NCBI GenBank assembly: GCA_016207645.1
Contig: JACQPH010000121.1
Location: 1-40,916, forward strand
Reading direction: 5' to 3'
Source: Elusimicrobiota bacterium
GTDB taxonomy: Bacteria > Elusimicrobiota > Elusimicrobia > Elusimicrobiales > UBA9959
Length of the DNA: 40,916 nt
Shown here one piece after another: positions 33,218 through 40,916 of the stretch. Made by a program: the position numbers and the translations under genes. How positions within the stretch are numbered: the stretch's first letter is position 1; each line of letters begins with the position of its first letter. Below the pieces are notes generated by a model that saw only the letters and a list, made by a program, of their open reading frames with translations, was not told the origin of the DNA and searched no databases.

Positions 33218-35256
33218 AACGCTTTCCTCGAAAGCAGGAATTCGGCCAGGAAAAAAGCCAGGGTCAGGAAAAGCAAAGCCTGCCCCAGCTCGACGCCGTA
33301 CAGCGCGCTCCTGAAATCCTCCGCCGGCTCTTCGGGCCGGAGGATGCGCCAGGGCGGGCGCTTCGCGGCGGGCAGGGCGCTTTCTCCTTTCCCGTGGTCC
33401 AGGTTCACGGCGAACACCCCGGCTTCCGGCGGGGCCGACCAGCGGTAAAGCCCGGGCAGGGCGGTCAGCCCGTATTTAAAGACCCCGCCTTCGGAGTACA
33501 CGTAGGACCTGGCGCCGTCCGGGGCGGTGACGGCCACCCTGGCCCTGTCCGCGCTTTTCAGCCGGCCCTGATAGAGCCCGCCCAGCGGCGCCGAGCGCGG
33601 CTCGGGCTCCGCCAGGCCGAAAAGTTTTTTCATGTTAAGGGCCATGAAAGGGGCGAAGACCGGCTTCGCCGGCAGGTCCGAAGAACCGAGGTCGAACGAG
33701 GAGGTCCAGACCAGGAGCCGGCCTTTTCCCTGCCGCTTGGACAGGAGCGCCGGGTAATTCAGGCCTGCCTCGTCCCTGAAACTCCAAGGCGTTTCCTCGG
33801 CAGCCCCTTCCAGCGCCGCCAGCCGGCCGGCCGCGGCTCTGGAAAGGTCGAAGCCGGAAAAGTCCTCCCCGGCGAAGAAAGCGGCGTCCCGGGCCTGGGC
33901 GAGGGAGAATTTCCCGTCCAGCAGCCCGGCGCTCTTCAGCCCGAAAGTTTCCCAGAAACCGCCCGGCGCCGCGCCGGGACTATCGCCGCCGGGCAGCGCC
34001 AGCAGCAGGACCCCGCCGCCCCCGGAAAGGTACTCTTTGACCGCCTTCGCCCAGCGCGCTTCGGCGGGCGGCCCGGCGAGGATGACCGCGCCGTAATCCC
34101 CGAGCCTCGCGCCGTCCCCGGCATAGCTCGCGAAATCCGCCCTGAACGGGGCGCGGCCGGGTCCGCTTCCGGCTTCGAAGAACTTCTTTATGAAATACGC
34201 CGAGCCGCCCGGCCGCAGGTCCCGCTCGCCGCCGTAAAGGGTCAGCACCCTGGGTTCGCGCGGGGCCGCCCACTGGAAGGCGAAATAAGCGGCATTATCC
34301 AGCGCAAGCGCGTCCCGGTCCGCCAGTTCCACGCGCCCCGCCGGGTCCGGCCCCAGGGCTCGGAGGTCGAAAGCGGCGGCGCCGTTCCTGAACCGCCCGG
34401 CTGCGGTCCTTCCGGAGGCCCCCGCCGCCGTGAAACCGGTAAGCTCGGCTTCCCCCCCGCCGTTCTCTCCGCCGGTATAGGCGGCTAATTCCAGGGCGTT
34501 CGCCGCGCCGGTCCGGCCCTTGAGCTCGCGCACCCAGGAATTAGGGCTGTCGTCGAAAGAAAAACCCAGCAGGGAGACCTGCGGGTCGTAGGCGGGAAGG
34601 GCCGAAAGGTCCGCGGGAAAACCGTCGAAGCCGTTCCGCGCCGAATCGCTCAGGACCAGCACCGCCTTTTTGCGGCCGGCCGGGCGGGCGGCGAGCAGCG
34701 CGTAGGCTTTTTCCAGGCCTTTGGCGTAGGACGTGCCCCGGTAGCCGGGCCGCGAGGCGGAGAGAATTTTAGAAATGCCCCCGAAATCGGTCGACCAGTC
34801 CGCGGCGGTCTCGGCGGTCTCGTCGAAGAAAGCCAGGGCGGCCTCGTCCTCCTTCCCTAGAGCCCCGAGTATGCTTTCGGCGCCGCCGGCCGCGAAAGCG
34901 TACCTGGTGCGGCCGCCGAAAGCGGCGGACATGGAATAAGACCTGTCGGCCAGGACGACCAGGCTCAGAGGCCGGCCGGCGCCGGCCGCCAGGCCGGGCA
35001 GCCTGCTTAAAGGCCCGGACTCCAGCACCGGTTTTGAAAAAGCCGACACCAGCGCCAGTACGGCCAGGCACCTGAGCAGCAGGATCAGCGCCTGGAGCAG
35101 CCTGGCCGGGCGCCGGCGGGCGCGCATGACCGGCTGAAGGAGGAACACACTCGAGAATTCCAGCCTGACCGGCTTCGGAGAGAAGAGCAGATGTATCAGT
35201 ACCGGCAGCGCCCCCAGGGGCAGGTACCAGAGCAGGGAGGGGTCGAGGAAGCGCAT
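33214..35256 (-). CDS. BatA-like N-terminal / vWA membrane protein
   Basis: The 680-residue protein opens with the BatA N-terminal domain (FLDPSLLWYLPLGALPVLIHLL), has TM segments near 8-24 and 55-72, and carries a vWA domain with MIDAS Asp104, Ser106, Ser108 (VLADRSYSMS). A GATase-like region follows near 340-430 (VLTLYGGERDLRPGGSAYF, VKEYLSGGGGVLLLALPGG). A TM segment near 655-674 ends it. Bat proteins act with MoxR ATPases; roles include stress tolerance in some bacteria. It sits between DUF58 and DUF4159, the usual order for such clusters. Confidence 0.85.
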   Translation of the reverse strand: MRFLDPSLLWYLPLGALPVLIHLLFSPKPVRLEFSSVFLLQPVMRARRRPARLLQALILLLRCLAVLALVSAFSKPVLESGPLSRLPGLAAGAGRPLSLVVLADRSYSMSAAFGGRTRYAFAAGGAESILGALGKEDEAALAFFDETAETAADWSTDFGGISKILSASRPGYRGTSYAKGLEKAYALLAARPAGRKKAVLVLSDSARNGFDGFPADLSALPAYDPQVSLLGFSFDDSPNSWVRELKGRTGAANALELAAYTGGENGGGEAELTGFTAAGASGRTAAGRFRNGAAAFDLRALGPDPAGRVELADRDALALDNAAYFAFQWAAPREPRVLTLYGGERDLRPGGSAYFIKKFFEAGSGPGRAPFRADFASYAGDGARLGDYGAVILAGPPAEARWAKAVKEYLSGGGGVLLLALPGGDSPGAAPGGFWETFGLKSAGLLDGKFSLAQARDAAFFAGEDFSGFDLSRAAAGRLAALEGAAEETPWSFRDEAGLNYPALLSKRQGKGRLLVWTSSFDLGSSDLPAKPVFAPFMALNMKKLFGLAEPEPRSAPLGGLYQGRLKSADRARVAVTAPDGARSYVYSEGGVFKYGLTALPGLYRWSAPPEAGVFAVNLDHGKGESALPAAKRPPWRILRPEEPAEDFRSALYGVELGQALLFLTLAFFLAEFLLSRKAL

Positions 35257-35259
35257 AAC

Positions 35260-36138
35260 TTACAAAAGTTTTATGAACTTCTCCAGCGAGACGAAAGGCG
35301 GGGCGTCGGTGAAAGCGGTAAAGCTCCTGATGCCGGAAGCGGAAAAGGCGACCGCCGCGCGCTTCAGCCAGCCGGAAAACTCCAGGCGGTAAGCCGCCCT
35401 GGCCGCGGCCGGGGCCAGGACCACTTCCTCGCCCGTCTCCATATCGGAAAAAGCGGAGCAGCCGTCCCAGGGCAGGTCCAGCTCGGCCCGGTCCAGCGGC
35501 TGAAAAATATAAGTCCTCCGCCGCCCGGAAGAGAAGAGCCCGGCCAGGTATTTCAGGCGTTCGGTTTCCACCAGCAGGTCCGAGAACAGGACCGCCGCAG
35601 AATTCCCGCCCATGGCGGCGGCCGCGCCCTTCAGTTTTTCGGCGGGGAGAGAAAGCCCCGACGGCCGCAGGGCGGCGAGCCCGGCGTCCATCTCCTTGAG
35701 CGCGGCGAGATCGTTGGAGGGCTTGAAGCGCGCCAGGCCGTCGCCGGAAACGGCGGTGATGCCGGCATAGTCCCCGGCGGCGATGAAGAGGCAGGCCAGG
35801 TACAGGGCGAGCCGGGCCGCGTAATCCCATTTCGTCTCCGGCGAGCCGGGGCCTTTGAAGGCCATGGAGCGGGAGGCGTCCAGGACGATATTGAACTTGA
35901 CCGCGCTCTGGCGGGTGAACTCTTTTATGAAAAGCCGCTCTTTCCTGGCGTAGACCTTCCAGTCCACGAACCGGGTCTCGTCGCCTTTGGCGTACTGCCT
36001 GTACTGGGAGAATTCCTGGGAACTGCCTTTTTTCAGCGCGGTCTCATGGCGGCCCTCCAGCGTCCCGCCGAGGCTGAACGAGGTCCGGTTCTTGAGCGCC
36101 TTTATGCGGGCCACGGCGGCCGGGGTAAGATATTTCAC
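35260..36138 (-). CDS. DUF58 domain-containing protein (vWA-like)
   Basis: The 292-residue cytoplasmic protein has the DUF58 signature YRQYAKGDETRFVDWKVYAR at about 46-65. A vWA-like core follows with MIDAS Asp87, Ser89, Ser91 (VLDASRSMAF) and SDLLVETERLKYL near 187. It starts with GTG, three bases after the MoxR stop. DUF58 proteins are almost always next to MoxR ATPases and are thought to be their partners or adaptors. No signal peptide or TM segment is seen. Confidence 0.9.
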   Translation of the reverse strand: MKYLTPAAVARIKALKNRTSFSLGGTLEGRHETALKKGSSQEFSQYRQYAKGDETRFVDWKVYARKERLFIKEFTRQSAVKFNIVLDASRSMAFKGPGSPETKWDYAARLALYLACLFIAAGDYAGITAVSGDGLARFKPSNDLAALKEMDAGLAALRPSGLSLPAEKLKGAAAAMGGNSAAVLFSDLLVETERLKYLAGLFSSGRRRTYIFQPLDRAELDLPWDGCSAFSDMETGEEVVLAPAAARAAYRLEFSGWLKRAAVAFSASGIRSFTAFTDAPPFVSLEKFIKLL

Positions 36139-36141
36139 CGG

Positions 36142-37125
36142 CTAGGCTCCGGCCAGTATTTTCCCGACCAGGGCCTCCGGCGTGAAGCCTTCGGCTTCGG
36201 CCTGGAAATTCAGCACCAGCCTGTGCCGGAGCACCGCCGGGGCCGAGCGCCTGATGTCGTCCAGGGAGACCGCGAAGCGGCCGTCGAGCAGGCACCTGGC
36301 CTTGGCCGCCAGGATCAGCGCCTGGGAAGCCCTGGGGCCGGCCCCCCAGGTCACCCATTTTTCCACGTACTCGGGCGCGCCGGCGCCGGGCCTGGTCAGG
36401 CGGACCAACTTCACCGCGTAATCCAGGGAGCTCTCGGGCACCGGCACTTTCCTCACTATCTCCTGCAGGGTCCTGACCTCGCCGGCGCTCAGCACCTTTT
36501 CAAGCGTTTCCGCCGGCGAGCCCGTGGTGAGGGTCACGATCCGCTTTTCCTCTTCCGGCTCCGGGTAGCCGATATTTATCTGCATGAAGAACCTGTCCAA
36601 CTGGGCTTCCGGCAGGGGGTAGGTGCCCTCCTGCTCGATGGGGTTCTGGGTGGCCAGCACCAGGAAAGGGAGCGGCAGCGGCCTGGTGGCGCCGCCGGAG
36701 GTGACCTTGTATTCCTGCATGGCCTGCAGCAGCGCGGCCTGGGTTTTCGGGGGCGTGCGGTTTATCTCGTCGGCGAGCACCACGTTGGCGAACACGGGCC
36801 CCTCCAGGAACCTCAGGCGGCGCGCCCCGCGCTCCGGGTTCTCGTCGAGGATCTCGTAGCCCGTGATGTCGGAGGGCATCAGGTCCGGGGTGAACTGGAT
36901 CCTCGAGAATTTGAGGTCCAGGATGCCGGCCAGCGTGGAGACCAGCAGCGTTTTGGCCAGTCCCGGCACCCCCACGATAAGGGCGTGGCCGCGCGCGAAC
37001 AGCGTGATGAGGATGTCCTCTATCACCCGGTCCTGCCCCACTATCACGCGGGAGAGCTCCGAGGCCAGCTTCTTCTTGCCGGCCCGCAGTCTCTCCGCCA
37101 GCTCCATGTCGGTGCTATCGGTCAT
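36142..37125 (-). CDS. MoxR family AAA+ ATPase
   Basis: The 327-residue ATPase has Walker A GVPGLAKT (about 52-59), Walker B with Asp119-Glu120 in VVLADEINRT, sensor 1 VLATQNPIEQEGTYPLPEAQLDRF and a sensor-2 helical lid. MoxR proteins act as chaperones that help mature or activate vWA-containing partners. The start at 37125 follows GGGGG with five bases between; an upstream ATG at 37143 has no site. It is separated from DUF4175 by a 272-base repeat-filled gap and is the first gene of the tight block with DUF58, BatA-like, DUF4159 and vWA. Confidence 0.95.
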   Translation of the reverse strand: MTDSTDMELAERLRAGKKKLASELSRVIVGQDRVIEDILITLFARGHALIVGVPGLAKTLLVSTLAGILDLKFSRIQFTPDLMPSDITGYEILDENPERGARRLRFLEGPVFANVVLADEINRTPPKTQAALLQAMQEYKVTSGGATRPLPLPFLVLATQNPIEQEGTYPLPEAQLDRFFMQINIGYPEPEEEKRIVTLTTGSPAETLEKVLSAGEVRTLQEIVRKVPVPESSLDYAVKLVRLTRPGAGAPEYVEKWVTWGAGPRASQALILAAKARCLLDGRFAVSLDDIRRSAPAVLRHRLVLNFQAEAEGFTPEALVGKILAGA

Positions 37126-37162
37126 AAAAACCCCCTGGCTCATGATGAGTTACTATGGGTTG

Positions 37163-37328
37163 CCTCCCCCCTCTTCCCTTCCTCCCCCCTTGTGGGGGAG
37201 GACCGAGGTGGGGGGTATATCTTATCCGCCATACTGACCCTGAGCTGCTTTGCTTTATCCTTCACTATCCCCCCCATCCTAACCTTCCCCCACAAGGGGG
37301 GAAGGGAGCGGCAGCGACCCCCCCCCAT
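37163..37328. repeat. Dispersed C/G-rich inverted repeat in the MoxR-DUF4175 gap
   Basis: Two copies of a C/G-rich motif in opposite orientation face each other (about 37163-37216 and 37265-37328). Each contains a local hairpin, CCTCCCC/GGGGAGG on the left and CCTTCCCC/GGGGAAGG on the right, and runs of up to nine C or G. Translated by chance, such units give LPPLWGKV and PPQGGKG peptides, seen in many unrelated genomes as false genes. No gene is supported in the gap. Confidence 0.8.
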
Positions 37329-37335
37329 CAGGAAC

Positions 37336-37356
37336 GATTCTCATCGGATGAGAATC
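37336..37356. repeat. Perfect 10-bp-arm palindrome
   Basis: GATTCTCATC (37336-37345) and GATGAGAATC (37347-37356) form a hairpin with a one-base loop, just past the C/G-rich repeat and ~40 bases after the DUF4175 stop on the minus strand. No T-run follows in that direction. Confidence 0.8.
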
Positions 37357-37397
37357 TACCCATACTATCCCGTCATGAGCCAACCCTTTGTAGTTTA

Positions 37398-40300
37398 CTA
37401 TTTCGTTATCCCTTTAAAATAGTCCTCTATCAGCTCCCTGCTGGAGGCCGGGTAGCGCTCGCGCAGGGACTCCATCACTTTCCGGCGCAGGTCCTCCGGC
37501 GGCGCGTAGTCGCCGGGCTTAGGCAGCTTTACCGGGGCTGTGCTCTGCCCGTCGGCGGAGCGGACGAAGGTACCGGCCGGCCTGCCTTTCCCCGCGCCGG
37601 GAGCCTGCGCTTTCCCGGAAGCCCGCGCTTTCCCGAGCGCCCGCTGCATCTCGTCCAGGTCTTCGCCGCCCAGCTCCAGTTCCTCCAGCGCCTTCAATTG
37701 CGAAGGGACGGCCCGCCGCAGCTCTTTGGCCGCCAGGGTGCCGGAGGCCCTGCGCATGTGGTCCCTGGCCTTTTCAAGCTTCTCCCGCAGCTTGTCGGCT
37801 AGTTCGCCAGGATACCCGCCCTCCCCTATGCGCGCGGAAAGGGAGCCGCTCAGCGCCTCTATCTCCTCCTGCCTTTTGGCGGCCGGGCCGAAGAACTCCA
37901 GGTCCGCCGGTTCGAGGAAAGCGGCGTCGGAGCCGAGCTTCGCCGCCAGCTTCAGGGCGCGTTCTTCGTCGGAAAGCAGGGCCGAGGTCCGGGCGCCGAG
38001 CTCCGCGGGCGGCAAGCCCGGAGCCGTGCTTTTCTTCAGTTCGAAGACCGCCTTTTCCATCAGGCGGCCGGCGCCTTCCAGCTCGCCGGCTTTCAGCAGG
38101 GCCTCGGCCTGGAGCGCGGCGGCATGCGCCCCGGGATGTTCCGCTTTTTCGGCCGCCAGGCCGGCGGCCACTTTCCCCTGGAGCGAGCGGAGTTCGCCGA
38201 ACGCCGCCGCCCTGGCTTTCTCGGTCTTCGGGAACAGCCTTTCCTCTTCGGCCTGGTTGGCCGCCGCTTCCGCGCTTTGCGCTTCCTGAACGGCTTTCCA
38301 CTCGGCCGCCAGTTCGCCGACCCCGGAGCTGTCGAGCCCGGCCAGGCCCTGCTCCGCCTGGTGCTCCGCGTACTCCTCCATGACGCGGCGCATCCGCGAA
38401 AGGGTTTCGGCCAGCTCCGCGGCCAGCTCCGCGGCTCTGGCGGAGTCCCTTTGGGCTATGGCGCGGGAGAGTTCGCCGGCCGTGCCGAGCGCGCTTTCGG
38501 CCGGCAGGGCGAAAATTTTGCCGTCGTTGGAGCGCGGAGGCCTGTCCTTAAGCAGTTCGTTTATGTGGGCCAGTTCCGAAGCTATCTTGGAGAGCGTCCT
38601 TTCCAGCTTTTTCCAGTCCCCTTCGCCCTCCGGCCCGCCGCCGGCCAGGGCTTCGGCCATGTCCCCGGCGTTCCGCGCCATGCTTTCGAAGCCGAAAGCC
38701 GAGGACCTGGCGTCCTCGGAACGGAGCATGGCCTCCAGCTCGGCCATGCCGGCGCCGAGCGTCCCGGAAAGCGCTTCATGGGCTTTTAAGGCTTCCGCCC
38801 CGCGGCCGGCGCGGGTGTCGGGCAGGGCTTTTTCCAGGGCGGTGCGCGCGCCGTGGCTGAACTCGCGCTTCACCAGGCCATAGCGGTCGAGAGCGCCGTC
38901 CGCGGCGTAGGGATCGGCGGAAAGCGCCTGCTCCAGCCGCCCGGCGTCCGAAGCCAGGTCCTTCCAGCCGGCGGCAAGCCGCCCCAGCTCCGCTTCGGAG
39001 AAAGCCCCGGTGGAAATTTCCAGTCTCTCCGCCAGCAGGTCCTCTCTTTCTTTGAGCCCGCCGGCGGCCTTCCGCAGCGCCTCGAAGCCGGCGTAGACGG
39101 CCGCGTGGCGGGCCTCGAAATCCGCCACCCTGACGTTCACCGGGCCGCTTTTTTCGCAGGCCCTGCCCGGGAACCGGTCGCAGGCCAGCAGATAGAACTC
39201 GGCCCCGGCCCCGTCCGGGAGATCGTAGAGCTCCAGGGCGGTCTCGCCGGAGAACCGGCGGGCGTCCGGCCCGGCGAAGGACCTGACGCTCTTCGAGAAG
39301 GAAAGCGCGGCGTCGGCCCGGCCGTTCAGCAGCACCTTTCTTTCCAGCCTTATCTCCGCCAGGCCAATATCGTCCCCGGCTTCGAAGACGGCGTTTATCT
39401 CCTCCTGGGGAGCGGCCTCGAGCAGCGGGAAAGCCGGCGAAAGCACCGTTATCCGCGGCGGCTCGTCCTCCCTGGTTTTGATGAGATGGGCGCGGGGCGG
39501 AGAGGAAAGGCCGTTTTCAGCTCTGAGCTCCAGGCTATAGCCGGTATCCTCGAAAACGGCGAAGCAGGCGGTCAGCCGGCCGGCTGAAAAAGAGAAAGGG
39601 AGTTTAAGCCCCGACCCCGCGAGCACAAGAGCGGCCGAGGCCGTCTTCCCGGAGCTGGTCCCGGAAATGGCCACCAGGCTGCCCTTCAGCACTTCCGTTT
39701 CGGACGGAAGATAAGGCAGCTCCGCCTTCGGCGCCCCGGTATAGGCGGGCGGGCTGACCGAAAAGACCGGGTCCTTCAAAGAGGGAAAGTCCAGGGCCTT
39801 CAAGCTGTAGGCGGCGCTCCGCAGGCCCTTGTAGCGGAGCCTGTAGCTGAGGTCGCCGCCGAGCTCTTCCACTTCATAAACGAACCGCCCGCGCCCGGCG
39901 GCCGGCATGAAAACGCCGGCCCAGACGCCGCCGGGAGCCTTAAGGAAAAGCTCCGGCCCGCCCCGCCCTCCGGCCGCCGGGTTCACCGACCGAGAGCCCA
40001 GGCCGGGGAAGGCGGCTGGCCGGCCGCCGTTCCTGAAAGTGGCCTCTATCCTGCAGGCGCCGCCCCTGGGCAGGCCAGCGTTCCCGGGCCTTATCTCCAT
40101 TATATTTTCAAGCGGCGCGGAGTAGAAAGGATGTAAAAGTCCGAAAACGGCTTCGGGAGCGGCCCAGGCGAAAAAGCCGGCGGCACAGAGCCCGGCCGCG
40201 AGAGTGACCATCCGTTTTTTGCCGGCCGCGGCCCCGAAGGACAGGGTCCGGGGAAACCGCTCTTCCCCGAGCAGGGCCGCCGTGATCTCGAGGTGGCGCG

Positions 40301-40673
40301 CTATGAAGTCCGGGGAGGCTCCGGCCGGCGGCTGTCCGGAGGAAAGGTCCAGGGCGGCGCGTAAATGTCTCCGCAGGCCGGGCAGGCGGCTTTCGACCAG
40401 CGCGGAGAACCGCTCGAGGCCGAAAGAAGGCAGGGACCGCAGGAAAGCCAGGTAAAACCTGAAAACAAGATAAAGGCCGGCCGAAACCTCCAGGAGCAGC
40501 TTTTGTTCCCCGGACAGCTCGAAAAAGAACGCCGCGCCCAGCAGCGCGGCGCCCAGCCAGCAGCCGAGCCCGGCGCAGTCGAGCAGCGCGCCGAAAAGCG
40601 CGGCCAGGAAATATCTCGCGCGCCAGGAATTGAGCTTCCTGATCATTCGCCGGGAAGGCGCGGAGGCTGTCAT
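37398..40673 (-). CDS. DUF4175 family membrane protein with long coiled-coil tail
   Basis: The 1091-residue protein has N-terminal TM segments (about 20-75 and one near 155-172) and a periplasmic beta-rich region (180-460, including SVSPPAYTGAPKAELPYLP and DDIGLAEIRLERK), typical of DUF4175. A long helical and coiled-coil region (500-1030), full of Glu, Ala and Leu, follows. A short Pro/Gly region and C-terminal segment with RKVMESLRERYP end it. DUF4175 genes commonly accompany MoxR/DUF58/vWA genes. The start at 40673 has a -10 box 7 bases upstream and no ribosome site. The function is unknown; an envelope scaffold that partners with MoxR is plausible. Confidence 0.85.
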   Translation of the reverse strand: MTASAPSRRMIRKLNSWRARYFLAALFGALLDCAGLGCWLGAALLGAAFFFELSGEQKLLLEVSAGLYLVFRFYLAFLRSLPSFGLERFSALVESRLPGLRRHLRAALDLSSGQPPAGASPDFIARHLEITAALLGEERFPRTLSFGAAAGKKRMVTLAAGLCAAGFFAWAAPEAVFGLLHPFYSAPLENIMEIRPGNAGLPRGGACRIEATFRNGGRPAAFPGLGSRSVNPAAGGRGGPELFLKAPGGVWAGVFMPAAGRGRFVYEVEELGGDLSYRLRYKGLRSAAYSLKALDFPSLKDPVFSVSPPAYTGAPKAELPYLPSETEVLKGSLVAISGTSSGKTASAALVLAGSGLKLPFSFSAGRLTACFAVFEDTGYSLELRAENGLSSPPRAHLIKTREDEPPRITVLSPAFPLLEAAPQEEINAVFEAGDDIGLAEIRLERKVLLNGRADAALSFSKSVRSFAGPDARRFSGETALELYDLPDGAGAEFYLLACDRFPGRACEKSGPVNVRVADFEARHAAVYAGFEALRKAAGGLKEREDLLAERLEISTGAFSEAELGRLAAGWKDLASDAGRLEQALSADPYAADGALDRYGLVKREFSHGARTALEKALPDTRAGRGAEALKAHEALSGTLGAGMAELEAMLRSEDARSSAFGFESMARNAGDMAEALAGGGPEGEGDWKKLERTLSKIASELAHINELLKDRPPRSNDGKIFALPAESALGTAGELSRAIAQRDSARAAELAAELAETLSRMRRVMEEYAEHQAEQGLAGLDSSGVGELAAEWKAVQEAQSAEAAANQAEEERLFPKTEKARAAAFGELRSLQGKVAAGLAAEKAEHPGAHAAALQAEALLKAGELEGAGRLMEKAVFELKKSTAPGLPPAELGARTSALLSDEERALKLAAKLGSDAAFLEPADLEFFGPAAKRQEEIEALSGSLSARIGEGGYPGELADKLREKLEKARDHMRRASGTLAAKELRRAVPSQLKALEELELGGEDLDEMQRALGKARASGKAQAPGAGKGRPAGTFVRSADGQSTAPVKLPKPGDYAPPEDLRRKVMESLRERYPASSRELIEDYFKGITK

Positions 40674-40680
40674 CAGGCCA

Positions 40681-40686
40681 ATTATA
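40681..40686 (-). promoter_or_regulatory. -10 box next to the DUF4175 start
   Basis: TATAAT on the minus strand, within the palindrome ATTATATAAT (40681-40690), is followed by seven bases and the ATG, so the predicted mRNA is leaderless. No good -35 is seen upstream. Confidence 0.45.
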
Positions 40687-40728
40687 TAATTTCACCGGCC
40701 GGCGCGGCTCTTTGGCCGAAGCTGTTTA

Positions 40729-40887
40729 GGCTCTGTGACAAAATAATATAGCCATTTGGCTGGCCGCTTTTGGGCTACGCCTTCGCGGCGTTCCGCTAAC
40801 GTACGTGTAGTACGTGTCGCTTCACGCCGCTTCGGCTCGCTCCAAAATCGGCTCATCCGAATGTCCATCTTATTTTGTCACAGAGCC
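40729..40887. mobile_element. 159-bp MITE-like element with 18-bp terminal inverted repeats
   Basis: GGCTCTGTGACAAAATAA (40729-40746) is exactly repeated in inverse orientation at 40870-40887, and both sides are flanked by TTA (40726-40728 and 40888-40890), a likely target duplication. The inside has no ORF of note and is itself nearly palindromic (GCCGCTTTTGG against CCAAAATCGGC; ACGTAC/GTACGT), so the whole can fold to one hairpin. This is the form of a non-autonomous transposable element mobilised by a transposase elsewhere. Confidence 0.85.
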
Positions 40888-40916
40888 TTATTGAGCGGGC
40901 AGGCTTCCTGGCAGAG
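40878..40916 (-). CDS. queG: 3' end of queG (epoxyqueuosine reductase), partial at window edge
   Basis: The last codons before the edge encode LCQEACPLNKAL followed by TGA at 40880-40878. LCQEACPLNK matches the second iron-sulfur cluster motif of QueG, which reduces epoxyqueuosine to queuosine in tRNA. The final two codons and stop come from the MITE-like element, so the original C-terminus is cut or changed. QueG proteins usually extend further past this motif. The rest of the gene lies outside the window. Confidence 0.65.
   Translation of the reverse strand, partial: LCQEACPLNKAL

Noticed and set aside
37140-37328. Short ORFs in the MoxR-DUF4175 gap with LPPLWGKV-type peptides
   Set aside because: These arise from the C/G-rich dispersed repeat and are recurrent false genes.

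Overview
The window looks like a chromosomal segment of a high-GC Gram-negative bacterium. It encodes two outer-membrane beta-barrel candidates, a lipoprotein-type murein transglycosylase (MltA), FecR-type and BatA-like proteins, and a dense set of housekeeping genes. The gene content and the DUF4175/MoxR/DUF58/BatA/DUF4159 cluster suggest a deep-branching phylum such as Elusimicrobiota. That placement is an inference from gene content only; no rRNA or tRNA gene was found to settle it.

Positions 1-25350 are coded almost entirely on the minus strand. Read in the direction of transcription, the blocks are as follows. A FecR-domain protein and two beta-barrel proteins come first (25350-21543), from a promoter that sits almost on the start codon. 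Next come smc, a metallophosphoesterase and a response regulator (21450-16844), then trxA with its own promoter. Then follow polA, a rhomboid protease, coaE and rho, overlapping or tightly packed, and an M23 peptidase. A WD40-TPR protein and rpmE (L31) come after that, and then prfA-prmC. The block ends with a DUF1016/YhcG-type nuclease abutting murA, folC and a ROK sugar kinase. This is information processing (polA, rho, prfA, prmC, rpmE, smc) mixed with cell-wall synthesis (murA) and cofactor genes (folC, coaE).

Positions 25581-28590 are on the plus strand: an MltA-NamZ pair with ATGA overlap that should degrade peptidoglycan, then a single-domain response regulator with a bidirectional terminator. 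Positions 28600-30290 are an accessory patch. It holds a 140-bp multi-stem inverted repeat, a strong promoter driving a probable ~105-nt small RNA, a DUF3800 gene, a queG fragment and an orphan HicB-like gene whose start codon lies inside a perfect 21-bp-arm palindrome.

Positions 30294-40673 (minus strand) hold DUF4175, MoxR AAA ATPase, DUF58, BatA-like, DUF4159 and a second vWA membrane protein. Three of these carry intact MIDAS motifs, so the cluster resembles a MoxR/vWA chaperone-envelope system. The right edge has a 159-bp MITE-like element with 18-bp terminal inverted repeats, inserted at the 3' end of a queG gene that runs out of the window.

The window is unusually rich in palindromic repeats, at least seven kinds. 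One is translated inside the nuclease gene, one supplies a start codon and one supplies a stop codon. The best candidates for something undescribed are the promoter-stem-terminator small RNA at 28871-29011, the protein-coding palindromes in the DUF1016 gene, the recurrent -10-box-next-to-ATG arrangement, and the FecR/two-barrel operon.
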